From Zeugodacus cucurbitae (taxonomy: Eukaryota > Arthropoda > Insecta > Diptera > Tephritidae), in assembly GCF_028554725.1 (NCBI RefSeq), contig NC_071667.1, forward strand, positions 68,115,501 through 68,179,500: DNA of 64,000 nucleotides, read 5' to 3'. The notes under the pieces were generated by a model, which worked only from the letters and a program-made list of their open reading frames with translations, did not search any database and was not told the origin of the DNA. Shown one piece after another: positions 24,918 through 39,128 of the stretch (the stretch's first letter is position 1; every line of letters begins with the position of its first letter). A program made the translations under genes and the position numbers.

Positions 24918-27900
24918 ATGTTTTCCTCAGCATCGTCAGCACACACACATCGCGGCAATAAGCGCGAGGCCAAATTGAATGCTACAACCGATTTGGATGA
25001 TGACGATGACGACAGCAGCATCATTGATGACACCGATGTGGATGTAAACGTCGACGTGGACGTCAACGAGGTACCCACACAGAAGCCACATTTTCTAGAC
25101 GATGCCATGCCGCCACCCGAAATGATCGCCGACTTCGAGCGCGTGCTAAGTTTTGGCGTAAAAAAAATCGATGGTGGCACACTTGCAACAGCCGCACCTA
25201 GCAGCGGTGAGCAATTGAAAATGGATAAAAAGTATGAACGCGACGGTGAGATTAGTGACTATGAGTTGGCCGCGAGTGGCTATACAAAGAAAGAGTTCAC
25301 ACAGGATGACAATACGTTGAATCTGCCAAGTGGCATTGGCAAGAGCACATTTTCGAAACCAAAGCATTTTCTCGATGAGAATCCCATACCGCCCGACTAC
25401 ATGTTGCTGGCGACCGCCGCCGACCATGACTTGCGGCGCGAGCACCGCAGTCTAGACCGCAATTTCGAGCGGCAAGAGGAGCAAGAGTCCGCACTAATCG
25501 CTGGCCAACTGATGAAGAGCAGCAGCAGTAGTGGTGGTGGTGGCCGCAAGAGTTCACTGGATCGTGGCGGTTATGGAGGCGGCGGCGCACACAGTACTGG
25601 CAGTCACAGCGGCAGCATGTCGAGCTCGCGTACTTCACGTGAGCGCAACAAGGAGCTCACTTCCTCGTACACATTGTCACGTTTTCTACACAGCGCCGAA
25701 ACGCCATCGCCACCACCGGCGCTGCAGCGTAGCATACCGAAGGGCGGCGCCTGGGCGAGCAGCAGTGGCAGCGGTAGTTGCAGCTTTGACAGACTTTATG
25801 GCAGCTTGCCAATGGCACATGCCAGCGGCAGCACTAGTGGTGTTGGTATTGGCGACAGCAACTGCGCGTTAGGGGTTGATGACATTGTCGACGTCGACCG
25901 GCTGGGTCCAAAAGTGGAGTGTGTGTACTCGCTGCTCTCAATGTTGGGCTCCAATGACCCGTCGGAGATGTCAAAGAAATTTCTTGAATTGTCGCGCACA
26001 CCAGAAACATGCAGCGCGCTACGACGTGCCGGCTGTGTGCCGCTGCTCGTGCAGATGATGCACTCCGATGGCGAAGATAGTGTGAGAAAGTGCGCCAGCA
26101 TGGCGTTACACAATGTCGTGCACAGTCATATGGATGAGAAGACGGCAAGGCGTGAAGCGAAAGTGTTGCGTTTGCTCGAACAGATATTGGACTATTGTAA
26201 TTTCTTGAAGACGCTGCTGCAGAGCGGTGGCGAAGCGATTGCCGATGACTCTGAACGGCATCCGCTGGCGGCGATATCGTCATTGATGAAGGTGAGCTTC
26301 GACGAGGAACATCGTCATGCTATGTGCGAACTAGGTGCACTGCAGGCAATACCGAATTTAGTGCATTTGGATCACGCTGTGCACGGACCAAAACCGGAGG
26401 ATCAGTGTTGCAATTCCTTGCGTCGTTATGCACTAATGGCGCTTACAAATCTCACATTCGGCGATGAACACAACAAGGCCTATTTGTGTAGTCAGAAGCT
26501 GTTCATGGAGGCTTTGGTGGCGCAACTGGACTCGGCACCGGACGATTTGCTGCAGGTAACCGCCAGCGTATTGCGTAACTTGTCATGGCGCGCCGATAGC
26601 AATATGAAGGCGGTGCTGAATGAAATTGGTACGGTGACGGCATTGGCGCGTGCCGCTATGAAGAATAAAAGTGAGAACACACTCAAGGCGATTTTGTCCG
26701 CCCTATGGAATCTGTCTGCGCATTGCAGCACCAATAAGGCGGAGTTCTGCGCGGTGGACGGCGCACTCGCCTTTCTCGTCGACATGCTCACCTATGAGGG
26801 GCCCAGTAAAACGTTGAAGATTATCGAAAATGCCGGTGGTATACTACGTAACGTCTCTAGTCACATCGCAGTACGCGAACACTATCGACAAATATTACGC
26901 GAACGCAACTGTCTCTCAATACTACTGCAGCAGTTGAAATCCGAAAGCTTAACGGTGGTCAGTAACTCTTGCGGCACATTATGGAATCTATCGGCGCGTT
27001 GTCCGGAGGATCAAAAATTCCTGTGGGATAACGGTGCAGTACCAATGCTCCGTTCGCTGATACACTCCAAACACGCCATGATCTCAGAAGGCAGCGCCTC
27101 GGCGCTCAAGAATTTACTCAACTTCCGACCGGCAGTGCAGAGTCAAAATCAACTGGATCCAATTGCGCGTTCGATGGGTCTACGTAAGCTGCCAACGTTA
27201 AATGCGCGCAAACAAAAAGCGTTGCAACAAGAACTCGGCGGCAAGCAGCATGCTGAGACATGTGACAATTTGGACATAAGTGCAAATGGTGGCATAGTCA
27301 AAGAAGATGGTCAACTGTTACAACACACCACTTTGAGTGTCGTAATGCATGCGCACCGGCAGCGCTATGCCGCCGCAGCGGGTAGTGCTGTGCCACCAGG
27401 TACTTCGGTGCGACTCACACGCTCCGCCATGCTCACCAAGAGTGAAAGTCGTGACTCAGTCTTCTCCGCAAAGTCGGATACTGCTTACGAGAATTTGATG
27501 CGCTCCCATTCGGCGTCGGATGCCAATCGTAAAAAGTTGCCATACGCGGCAGCAGCTGCAGTGGCCGTTTACTCGCTTGAAGATGATGCGGAGCCCACAG
27601 ATGTAGAACAGCCCATCGATTACTCGGCCAAATATTGTGAGAAAGATGCAAAAACACGGGACGAGCGTATGACAAAGCCCTCAGCTGGCTGCAGCAACAA
27701 CAGCAATGTCACATATCAGGAAACTGACTTGGATCAGCCGACTGACTTCAGTTTGCGCTATGCCGAGCATCAAATTGAAACCGAACTAGATGTGTTACCC
27801 TCTGAGCGATCAAACCGCAGCAGTAAAATCACATCCCGAAGTAGTGCTGCAGCGGTCAACTCGGCACCACCGAATCGCACACAGACAGCCGTAAATGATG

Positions 27901-30900
27901 GCAATGAGATACTGCTGATACTCGAGGACACCGTTAAATGCTACCAAACGGAGGATACACCTTACGTCATATCCAATGCTGCGTCAGTTACGGACTTACG
28001 TCAAGCCGTAGTCAAATCTGAAGCCACCGGAACGTCAGCTGTCTCTGAAAAACCAGCAGAGAAACCGAAGAAATACCAAAGAGTACAACAGACGCACAAC
28101 AATGCCGGCGCACAAGGCAGTACCGCATATGGCTCGGGCTCCTACACCCCAGAGAAGCCGATCAACTATTGCGAAGAGGGCACGCCCGGTTATTTTAGCC
28201 GTTATGAATCGCTCAGCAGTCTTGAGGAATCACCGCCAACACAACACACACAGAACAAAGAGGTAAAAGTGCCACAAACTAAAACCGACAGCAACAACTC
28301 AGCCAAGAAGAGCAACAGTGAACTCGATGCTGATTTAAATTCTCACACCCGGTTGACGCACGTCAACGTCCCTGCCGTACAAAGTAGTGGCAATGCTACC
28401 ACGATGAATTCAGCACAAGAAACGCCGCTTATGTTTTCACGTCACAGCTCGATGGATTCGCTGGTGGAGGAAGGTGAAGATGAGATTGGAGTTTGCGATG
28501 ACAAGAGTTCGGTGGTTAGTGACTTCAGTCGCCTGGCTAGCGGCGTCATTTCACCGTCGGAAATTCCTGACTCGCCTACACAGAGCATGCCACAATCGCC
28601 ACGTCGTAATAGCAACGCTGGACAAGTGAACAGCAGCGGCGGCAGTGGCATGGGTGCATTTCTGTCGGGCGTTTCGCCAATGGCTGCGCCACGTGGCACC
28701 GCCGTGGGCATTGCTAGCGCTGCTGCTGGCATTGGGCTGCGCGGTAATATTGCTGTGGGCGAGGAAACACAGACCAAAAGACCGCTGCGTAGCGTATTCG
28801 AAGATGATCTGAGCACTTTTAATGTTGAGAATACGCCGGCGCAATTCTCGTGCCGCACCAGTCTGAGCAACCTGAGCATACTGGATGATGAAAACAGCCT
28901 GCCGCCATCGAGACAAGCCATTGAGGGTGAAAGCAACACTCAACCCGCTATCGTGTCCGAAGGTTTGTTTACATTGCTTACGAATACTCATTTTAGTATG
29001 ACTTTCATTTTAATGTTTTCTTTACAACAGGTGAGGAAGAGGAATCGGGTAACAACATCGACGACATATTGCTGGCCAATTGTATCAATATGGGCATGAA
29101 TCGCACAACCATAACAGCTGCCGCGTCGAAGAAATCAATGGCGCGGGCAGCACGCACTCAATCCGGAGGAGACACACAGTTACCCGCCGATGAGCCGAAG
29201 CATTACTACACCGAAGACACACCGGCGTTGCTCTCAAAGGTTGGTAGCAATACAAATTTGTCAGCAATATCCATCTGCTCCAGCAATAATATGGATGAAC
29301 TAAAGGAACTGCAAGCACCGGCCACAATAAGCGCCAACTCTGATAACAGGCACTCGCTTACTTTGTCCGACGACGTATCATCTAATGCGTCGGAGAGCGG
29401 TGCCACAGGGCAATCGTTCGATTTGTTGCAGCAATGCATTGAAGTCGGTATGAAAAAGCCGAATACGCAACCGAAGACACTCTCAAGTGAGGCCAGCGTG
29501 CAACAGCGACCGCTGCGTCCATCACAGACGGCCGATCCCATAGCCATGCTACGACGTGGTGGCAACGTGTTGCCGCCATATTTGCCTGTATCCGATGAGA
29601 TGAGTAAATATTTGGTGGAGGATTCACCTTGTAATTTCTCTGTGGCCTCGGGTCTATCCAATCTCACTGTGGGCTCTAGTTTGGTGGGACCCGCTGTACA
29701 ACTAAAGGGCAACAAAACGAGGTTAGTTAGTAATATTAAATTATTTTTGAAAAAATATGGTACCGTTCTGGTAAGCAGTATGAGTTTTTACTTTATTTAT
29801 AAGTTTCAAACACTGTTTCTAGAAAAACTCGATAACTTGTCAATCTATATTTATTATCTGTTTTCTCAAACATCAGCGCTGAAAACTCTCCTAACATGCC
29901 TGCGACTGCAGAGGCTCCGCCGGCTATTGCTGTGGCGCCAGAAGAGGGTGCACGTATGGATCAAAAATGGCAGGACGATTCGCTTAGCTCGCTGTCCATC
30001 GACTCTGAAGACGACACGAACTTGTTGAGTCAGGTGAGTAACGAATTATAACCAAAACCATTTTCAGTGCACCGAAAGTTACAGCAACATTTCTTGTTAT
30101 TTATTCCTCTTGTCCAATCCCTCAGGCTATTGCAGCTGGTTGCAGTAGACCCAAATCGAATCTTGGTTTTAGTAGCACATCGTCTACCAACAACAACAAT
30201 AACAACAATCGCAACAAGCGCATATCACTGTCCGCTTCACAGCCCATACCCATCAATGCGGCCACCTCGTCATCCTCTCTGAATTCGAGCTCCACAGCGC
30301 GACACTACCAACGACAGCAACAACATCCAAATGACCGCAGTGTCGATCATACTTCCAGCACAGCACAGCGTTATCAAAATGGAAATGACTCGTACAGTTC
30401 GGTGGATTCGAGTGACTCCAACGATAATCAAGCCAAATCACTTTTCGAGCTGTGCATACGCACCGGCATGCATAAGCCTACACGTGAAGCTGGCAACCAT
30501 CGACGCCAACAGCTAATCAGTAATCGACGTGGTGGGAGCAGCACCACGCAATCGAATCCAAATCTCAAGCAATTCGATTCGTTGCCGCTGCAATTGCACA
30601 CGCAAACGAAACCGACGCCAATGCCGACCAACGTCGCCACGGCATTACCGGCCACAACAACAACAGTTAATCGCCATTTACGCGAACGCGAGCGCAAAGA
30701 TGAGAAACTACTGCTGGAATGCATCAACACCGGCATTTCGAAGAAGATCGGCAGCAGCGCTAACAGTGGCAGTGGCGGTGTCAGTCTGGGTGGTAGCACT
30801 GCTACGGCTGCGACTGCTGGCCGGTACGCAACCGACAATAGCGCACATTCAATGTCTATGCCAATATTTAATACGGGCGATGGCAGTCACAGCACTGGGA

Positions 30901-33900
30901 CCGGGTCAAAAAACGTGCTGGCTACGTCTGCAGCTGCACGGGCGCTGTGTCACCCACACGCGGCTACTTTATCCTCAAGTGTGCACAGCACAGCAGCTCC
31001 AGACGTAACAAAGACGAACAACACCGGCTACAACAGCAACTCCACCACCATCAACAACAGCAGCAGCAACAACAACAGCTGCAACGACACCAACAACTCG
31101 TGCAACAGCGTGAATTGTTGGGAAGTGAGGGACACCAACAACGTCGACATCATAGACGCAGTAAAAAATCAACCAGCGATGGTCACCACCATCATAGCAC
31201 ACAGCGACGCAAATCTTCCAAGTCACGCGAACGCAACAGAGGAACAGAAAACGAACAATATTGGGTATAAGCAAGAGCAAGAACTGGAACATGACGAGCT
31301 GAATAGTCCGTCTACTTCGCTAGACAACACTGTGACCAGCGACGATTCAAATGAGTCGTTCATTATAGAGACCACAGTTTCGTTGGAAATGCGTCAATCG
31401 CGTACTTCGCCGCCACTTACCACATCGCAAAAACACAAAGATCCCGATTTAATGTTAAAGTCCGTGGAGCGGCTAACATTAGAGTTCGTCTCTTCAGCCG
31501 AACAACTGCGCACCAACGCCACCAATGTGGCTGCGGATTGCAGTACCGCTGAGCAACAGCGCGTGACATCTGTTGGCACCAGCATATCCATTGGCGGCCA
31601 CTCGAACTCCAACAACACCTGGAACGAGGACACCTGTCCCAATGATGATGTCTCGTTTCCCAGCGTTAGCGTTACAGCGCCCGTTGTGGCTTCGTTAAAT
31701 TATGACGATGACGAGGATGATGATGACGCAGATCAGGCAACCGAAGCGGATCACAAGGACCTGCATGATTTCGCTGAAATTACACCAATAAATGAGGAGC
31801 AGCCGCAACCGTCCCTCTTACTGCTTGAGCGCGCTGAAACCGCTACACAGCCCAGCTCACTGGAAACTGAAACCGAAACTGACACATTGGTCAATGATGG
31901 CCGCAGCCTGGATATACCTTGCTATAATGCAACGCAAGAGTCGACCACCAGTAGCGGCATAAACTTCCAGTTGGGCGGTGCTGTACAATCAGCAGCGCTT
32001 TCTTTGGGTGGCCATCATATGTTATATGACAGTAACTGCAATGCGGCTGCCGCAGCCGCACAAGCCGCCGCCGCGGCCGCTGCTGCAATGACAAACTCTA
32101 CCATCATAGCCAATGAAGCGCGCGCCTTAGCTGAGAATCTACAGCATGGCGGCAGTGTGAGCGCTGATGATGACGAGAGCATTGATTTGACATTCAGTAT
32201 CAACAGTTTGGATTTGGAGAACATACGTCCACCCTCGGGTATGGAATCGCTCAACATGTCTGGCTACTACCAGCAGGAATCGCAGTCGAATGCTTACCAC
32301 TCGCTTGGAGTGCTGCAGCGTCGTAGCGGTAGCACGCCGCAGAGTCCGCAAATGATGTTACGCTCACCGAAGTTTCCACGCAAGTCGCTGCCGCATGGTT
32401 TGGTGGCGAAACGTGCACTGGGTCAACTGCCAGCGCACCTCAGCGGCAGCGCGGAAAGCGTAAATTCGAGTTGTAATATGTTGGAGAACATCAAACCGCC
32501 ATCATTAATGGACGAACTGTTGGACTCCATGATAAGTGTGGCTAGCATTCAATCGGAGGTGGCAGACGGAGAATGCAGCTTGGCTACCACACTATCGGCT
32601 GCTTCGAATTATGAGACGGCGGCGGGTGGACAAATGGAGTGCGGTGATTATGATGATAATACCGTTACGCTGCAAAGTTGCTGTGAAACCATGCCACACG
32701 ATATGGATGTAGAAGAAAATTCTTTCCACAGCGGTGCTGGCAGTACGCCGTTGCCAACCGACGATTACGAATTCAGTTCTGCCGAGTCTACGCCACAAAA
32801 GTCGGCTGCTTCACCAACGCCGCCAAATGGTGAAAAACGCACACTGACGCCAAAACAGAAACGCAAAGTGGCCAAAGACCGCTATCGCACCTACACGATA
32901 TCCTCCACATTGGCGGCGAGTGAGGAGGAACGCCAGCGTTTGGAACTTGCTGAGGCACAAATGACAGACGAGACGTTGCAGATCGAAATCATCGAAACGG
33001 AGGGTACCACTAATGGCAGGTGAGTCTTTATGAGTTACCTTGGAAAACAATGCCTACAATTAGGCGCATGTTCAAATTGGCACATTTGCGAACAAAGACA
33101 CATACATAACGGTACCGATTATATAATTAAATGTTTTCTTGTTTTTATTTATGATTTTAATGTTACGTTACCACTTTGATTGCAGCTCCATCAGCCGCCG
33201 ACGAGCAGATGCCGAACGCTATCGAACCCAAACAATTGTCTATACAACTGAAACCACAACAACAACGACAACCACAATCAGAAGCAATGAATTAGAAGCG
33301 CAAGAGTTGAACGCAAGCGCAGACGAATCGGCCGGACCGTATTCTTTAACTTCCACAGACGACTGCCCTTCGGAAAATATGTCTTCGTTACGCGAATTGA
33401 CACAAAAGTTCAAATTCATCAATATGCCCATACGCACATCGAAATCCGCACCAGAAGCCGAAGCTACTGAGGTAAGAGGCGCACCCGATAGTGGCGACTG
33501 CTTAACCAGCATGGAATGCGATCAAAATTCCGACACCGAGTCGCGCCATGATCAGCAAGAAACATACAACAATGTAGAAAATTATGATGACCAAAGTGAA
33601 GAAGACGAAGAAGCATCTGAGGATAGCGAATCGGAGGATAAATCTGTCGTAAAGCCACCAGCACGTGCGCGTATCGCCAAACCCATAGAGATACCTGACA
33701 TACTAACGGCCGCCAATGCCGCTGATGAGCAGGCGAAAATAGTGCGCGGCCGCAAGAAGCCGACCTACATTTCACCCTACAGCATACAATACCAGCGCAA
33801 CATATCGCCACAAACACGCGTCGCCACAAATAAAACACTGCCGCAGCAGTCAACTGCGACAACAGCACAAACAAAGACAGCCAGCACACGCTTGGCATCA

Positions 33901-34803
33901 CCGAAAAAAGCGCAGACTCAAGCCAGCGCGGATACAAAATCGAACGCGGCACAACAAGCGGCAGCGCCACCTTCACTCGAACGACAGGGCACCTTCGTAC
34001 AAGAAGAGCCAACGATTGCTACATGCCAAGTGCCAGTCGTTGTGTCGGAAGTCAAAGCGGCGTTACCACCAAAGACAGCCACAACAGCGGGCGGTAGTCC
34101 ACAGCGTTCTTCGAAATTACCAACAAAACGCGCAACAGCCGCGGCCGCTTCCAAAACCAACACAACGCTTATACAACCAGCCACTACACGCAAAATCCCA
34201 ATTGCAACCAAATCCAGTTCCCCCAAACATCGTAAAGTAACCGCCACCATTGGCGCGGCGACAAGCGCCGGCATGCCGCAGCGCTCGAATAGCAACGCGG
34301 CCATACGTGTGACCAGCAGCGCGGCGCGCATTACACGTGTCTCGGCGACAACGCCACCAACGCGCAGCAACTCCAACCTGAACAGTCGCGATAGCGCAGC
34401 AACGGCGGCGGCGACGGCAACCAAGAACGCGGCAGCGAAAATCAATCAAGCGCAAAGTCGCATCGCCAATATTTGGAAGCGCGTAAATGACGTCAAAAGC
34501 AAGCAGCAGGAGCAGTATAAAGCGCCGCGCGTCAATGTCGCACGCGGCACCACGGCCGTGGTGAGTAAGTTGAAGTCACAACAAACGAAGTCATCGCCCG
34601 CGTTAAATGCGCCGAAGACGATGTTGACACAGCGCACGGCCACCACAACGCAGCAGCAAACACAACAACAACAAAAGAAGCAAACGCTCATACGCAGCTC
34701 AACATTTGATAACACGCCGAATGGCGGCGTCGGTGCGCTCCAAAATGTGCCGCCGAAAGTGGCTGTCAATGCAGGTGCAGGACAGCGTGTCGGCAGAAAA
34801 TAA
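24918..34803 (+). CDS. Apc: Adenomatous polyposis coli (Apc) homologue
   Basis: Wnt-pathway scaffold that binds beta-catenin/Armadillo and Axin in the destruction complex. Five coding exons are read: 24918-28962, 29031-29721, 29877-30033, 30126-33019 and 33186-34803. All have GT..AG introns and consistent phase, giving 3134 aa. Residues about 325-735 form the armadillo repeats (for example SALWNLSAHCS, GTLWNLSARCP). Short beta-catenin-binding motifs follow: EQPIDYSAKY (~897) and DQPTDFSLRY (~939). Then come 20-residue-type repeats: TEDTPYVIS (~1011), EEGTPGYFSRYESLSSL (~1086), QETPLMFSRHSSMDSL (~1167), ENTPAQFSCRTSLSNLS (~1304), YTEDTPALLS (~1410) and VEDSPCNFS (~1544). An Axin-binding SAMP motif, SEIPDSPTQSMP, lies at about 1214-1225. 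The C-terminal third is basic and Ser/Thr-rich with IANIWKRVNDVK (~3022). An in-frame TGA at 24894 fixes the start. The protein is larger than Drosophila Apc (about 2400 aa). Confidence 0.95.
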
Positions 34804-37800
34804 GTGAACGCGTAAGATTTTGCGTGAAAGTGCAATTAAACACAATTTCAAGTATTGGAACATTCAATTGGCAGGCGGCGCTGGGTGTAATAGTAATATT
34901 ATATATAGAGACGAAGTGTGCGACGCGTCATAAAAGTATTGTCTGTAATTCGCGTAACAACAATAACAACAACAAGCCACATTGTAACGACTTTTTAGCA
35001 AATCAATCAAATCAGTTAGTCAAAACTAAGCACTTAAGCGCATTTAATAAGTATCTCTTTAAGTTAGTCTCTAAACAAAGTAGTGAAGTAAATATATAAA
35101 GCAAAAAAGAAAATGAAAATGAAACAAAAGCAAAAAACACGCTGAGAAAAGTTAACGAAATGTACGGGAAAGCTCTCACACAAGCCACAATTCGTTTGGG
35201 GGCGTTTAATATAACTGCAATGTAGGCCAAATTACGAAATAGTTTAGAAAATACGAAGAAGAAAGGGACAGCGCAAAGTAGTCAAATATGTACAGTGTGA
35301 TGTACATATATATATTTGTATGTGTAGATAAGCATATATGAAATATGCTCACGAAAGCAATGAATTTTGATAAGAGTTAACGGTAAACGTACGTTGCATA
35401 CAACGCATATATGCATGTATATGCTCTTGCTTTATGGCTATCGATTGGAATTGTATGTGTTTGCATAAATTCTTGCCAGAGAGAAAAATATAGCAAGAAA
35501 AATGCGTTCTAAACATAACCAAACATTTCTTTAAAAATATTAATTCTTTAAAAATCATAATTATTTAAAATTACATTGATTTTGATTTTGTTACTAATGT
35601 TTGTAATTAAATTTTGCGATTTTCTAGTTTGAAAAACAAAAAAACAGTTACTGTCTTATCAACACACTCGTTTTAAGCTATTCGTGTATATGTGTACAGT
35701 CGGCTGATAAACGAAAGCTTAGTCACTTTTCATGCGTTGAACAAAAACTAATTATCGCTAAATTAATGATTCACCATAAATTTGATAAATATTCAAACTG
35801 CCAAAATTTAATTGCTTCCGTAATGGCGAACGTGTCTTCGTTGACTTTGGTGTACGGGGAAAAAAAACTTATTTTCCACATTCGTTAATAGTACTTTGCT
35901 TTTGTGCTTATCTATATGACTCTATAAATATATTTAAATATGAGTAAGGCTGATATTTGGCGTAGTTACATGGGCAGGCATATTTTATACGGTTTATTGC
36001 GTTTATTTGGTACAGCTTACTTTTTTTGTTTTAAATAACAGTGGCGCTTTGTTGAAAGCAGAAATTATGAAAATTGTTGTATTTGCGATCTTAATGCTTG
36101 ATTTCATCCAACATTTTTAGATGTTAACTGACTTCAAAAATTGAAATTGCAAAAAATTTTAGAAAAAATTGTTTTATTTTGGAAATTGCAAAAATTTTTT
36201 TTAAGTTTTGTTATTTTCATTTTTCAAGTTTGATAAAATTTTTAAAATGTTGTTTGAAATCTGTTAAAAAGCAATAAAGTCGTATCAAATGCAAAGGTTT
36301 AACTTTGGAAAAGCTTGATTTCTAAATATTTGTGTATTAAAATTTTGTAGAAATCAAGTTTGCAGTTTCAAAATTTTCGTAGTAATGCGTGAAAACATTG
36401 AAGAATTAAAACTGATTTTAATGGTTTTTAAATGTTAAATTATTTAAAATCATTTTAATTTTTCACAAATTCGCGTTTTTTAACTGGCGCTCAACAAAGT
36501 TGCTTAAAATACAACAACAAATAATATCTCAGTGTTTTTAAAATATTTTGGCTCGTTCATTTTTGAAATATATTTTTTTAGCTTAAAATCATGCTAGTGT
36601 GCATACTACAAACGGCTGCTTATCATTGATTTATTTTGCAGACTTTAAAATTGAAAATTTTTGTACAACAAAAATATAAAAAAACTTTACTGCAGAAATT
36701 TGTTTTTGTTTTTGTGGCGAATATGAACTGTAAACAGCAAATATCGAGTTATTAAAAAAATGTGGAATTACGAAAATTTAAATATTTTCGAAAAATATTA
36801 TTTACTTGCATTGAGAATGAATTTTAAGGCTTGTAAAATAATATTTTTTTACAGTTATTATTTGTAATAAATAAATAAACTTTGATTTAAAATTTCTAAT
36901 TTTTTATTTAAAATTTTCTTTATTTATTTATTATAAATATGCTTTAAATATTTGTTTTTTCTTTTTTATTTATAATGAAAACTGAAAATTTGCTTATTTA
37001 TAGTTCAATGCGTTATAAAATCTCTCTAATTGTGCATTAACATATTCCATCACTGCACTTTAAACATTACTACTTTACATAGACCTACATACATACATAC
37101 ATACTTATATATTTACTTTGCTGCTAGTTAGCGTTGCTTAATAACTTACTCTATAAGCGTTCACGAATTTTTCGTACAAACCAAATATTAATGTTTAATT
37201 TTCGAAAAAATCGTCACTTTAGTCTTAAGCCAATATAGTCTTCTGTTTAATTTTAAATTACTGTTAATTTTAAAGACTTGAATTTTTTTATACTTAATTA
37301 CATACAAACATACATATATGTGCGTCTTCGAAGTTTATTGAAATAAATACATACATACATAAATATATATATAAAGAAATGTAAGTTGAAATCTAGTTAT
37401 GCGTTCATATTTTACTTATAAGCGTCTTTTTTATTTGTAAGATTTCTCTCCAACATATATATTTCCGTTTTGTTTGTGCTAACTAGTACTTGTTGTAAAC
37501 CATAATTGTATTTAATATTTAATCAATTCACACACCACTCGAATGCAGCTTTCTAAATTATTTCTATGAAATTCGTATTAGAGCGTTGCGTTCGAGCGTC
37601 AAAGCTTAGTAGTAGAAAACTACATGTGGCAGCAGTAACTGCTTAATTTACAAATTTATTTTGCATAAAACGTGTAAGTCGACGCAAAAAATCAGGTACT
37701 TCGATTCTTAGGCACAAAAAGAATGCGAATTTACTTAGTTTTTTGCAATAAACAAACGATAAAAAAAAATTATCCATTACTTCCATTTATTATATGGCGC

Positions 37801-39128
37801 ATTAAATTATGCATACAATTTTTTTTGAATTAATAATAAAAAAAATATTTAAAAATAAATAATTTCAACGAACTATTCAACTGCCGTTTTATTCATTTTA
37901 ATGGCGTTAATTATTATTTTTTTTTTCATATAAAAATTAAAAAAAAAATTAGCAATTAGACCAAATCTTATTAGGTCTTTTTAATTTTTCTATATATAAC
38001 TGTTTGTTAGACAAAAAAAAATATAACCATGAAAAATATACAAATATAAACAAGTAGTGCAAGTAAATAACGTACAGTATAAACAAGTACAGATTTTAAG
38101 TAATAAGAATGTTCCTTCAATTCCAATTAATATTCTTACATACAAACAAACATATATAAATACAATAAACACTAAACTATATTAATTACATAACTAGCAG
38201 TAATATTTCGATAATACAATGTTGAACAAAAAAAAAACTAAAAATATAGTACATACACACATATACACAACATACAACTGTAATAAAAGTGCTTAATAAA
38301 ATACATGAAAACCTGGTTTTATTCGCCGAAAACAAATGTGCATTTCATAAACAAAAGGCATGTCTGTCTGTGCCTATAGAATTTTTCTAGAAACGACTGC
38401 AGCACATAAAACAAATGTGCGCAAATATAAATATGGTTGACCGTATATTTACAGATTTTTAAGCTTATTGACACGCTGGAGATTAAAAATTATCGCTGGT
38501 GCGCCAAACACTTGATTTTACCTACTCTGTGCGACGCGTCTGCTGTTTATATGCCAACGTCACTTCACTTTCTTCCATACAAATATTTCAAAACTTATTT
38601 TTTTTATTCCTTAAACTACAAGAAAAACCACTTTCGACCATTTCTTCTCTAATAATTAAAAGAACAGCAATTATTTTTGTACATTTCTACATTTTATTTA
38701 CAATTACATAATATATTTCATGCTAATTGTATATGTATATCGAGAAAAAAAATCATAAATAATCGTTGGAATAACTGCATATTGTGCAGCAAAAAAAATT
38801 ATAAAAATAGTTAAAAAAAAAAAAAACAATTACCCTAATAAATTAACTGCATGGCTTGACTCTTTGCTTTGTTTAAAACAAAATTGCCTTGCAGTTATTT
38901 ACCCAGCAGCAATAAGTTACAATACAGAAGATTTTTATTTTTTTTTTTTTAATTTAAATACATAATAAATTATTTAGTTTCGTTGCAACAAACATGTTTG
39001 TTGCTTATTTGAATTTATCGATGTTAGATTAAACTTTCATTTTAAACTATTTGCTAAGGAAAGAAGTCTTGATGTCTGCTCAGTGGTGTGGAAGTAGATA
39101 GTTGGTATGTGTGTGTGTGTAATGTGTT
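34804..39128. other. Apc 3'UTR and convergent intergenic DNA
   Basis: Very AT-rich sequence with no supported gene lies between the Apc stop and the last exon of the convergent lectin gene. AATAAA hexamers are frequent; those near 38281 and 38295 could end a long Apc 3'UTR, but nearer ones are equally possible. (CATA)n runs occur at about 37085-37104 and 37349-37362. For the minus-strand lectin gene, a candidate poly(A) signal (TTTATT on +) lies at 38934-38939. Confidence 0.45.

Noticed and set aside
28442..28991. Long minus-strand frames within Apc
   Set aside because: Antisense to the Apc repeat region, where the catenin-binding motifs on + are unmistakable.
30947..31270. Gln/His-rich frame overlapping the Apc fourth exon
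   Set aside because: Out-of-frame reading of CAA/CAC repeats inside the Apc coding exon.
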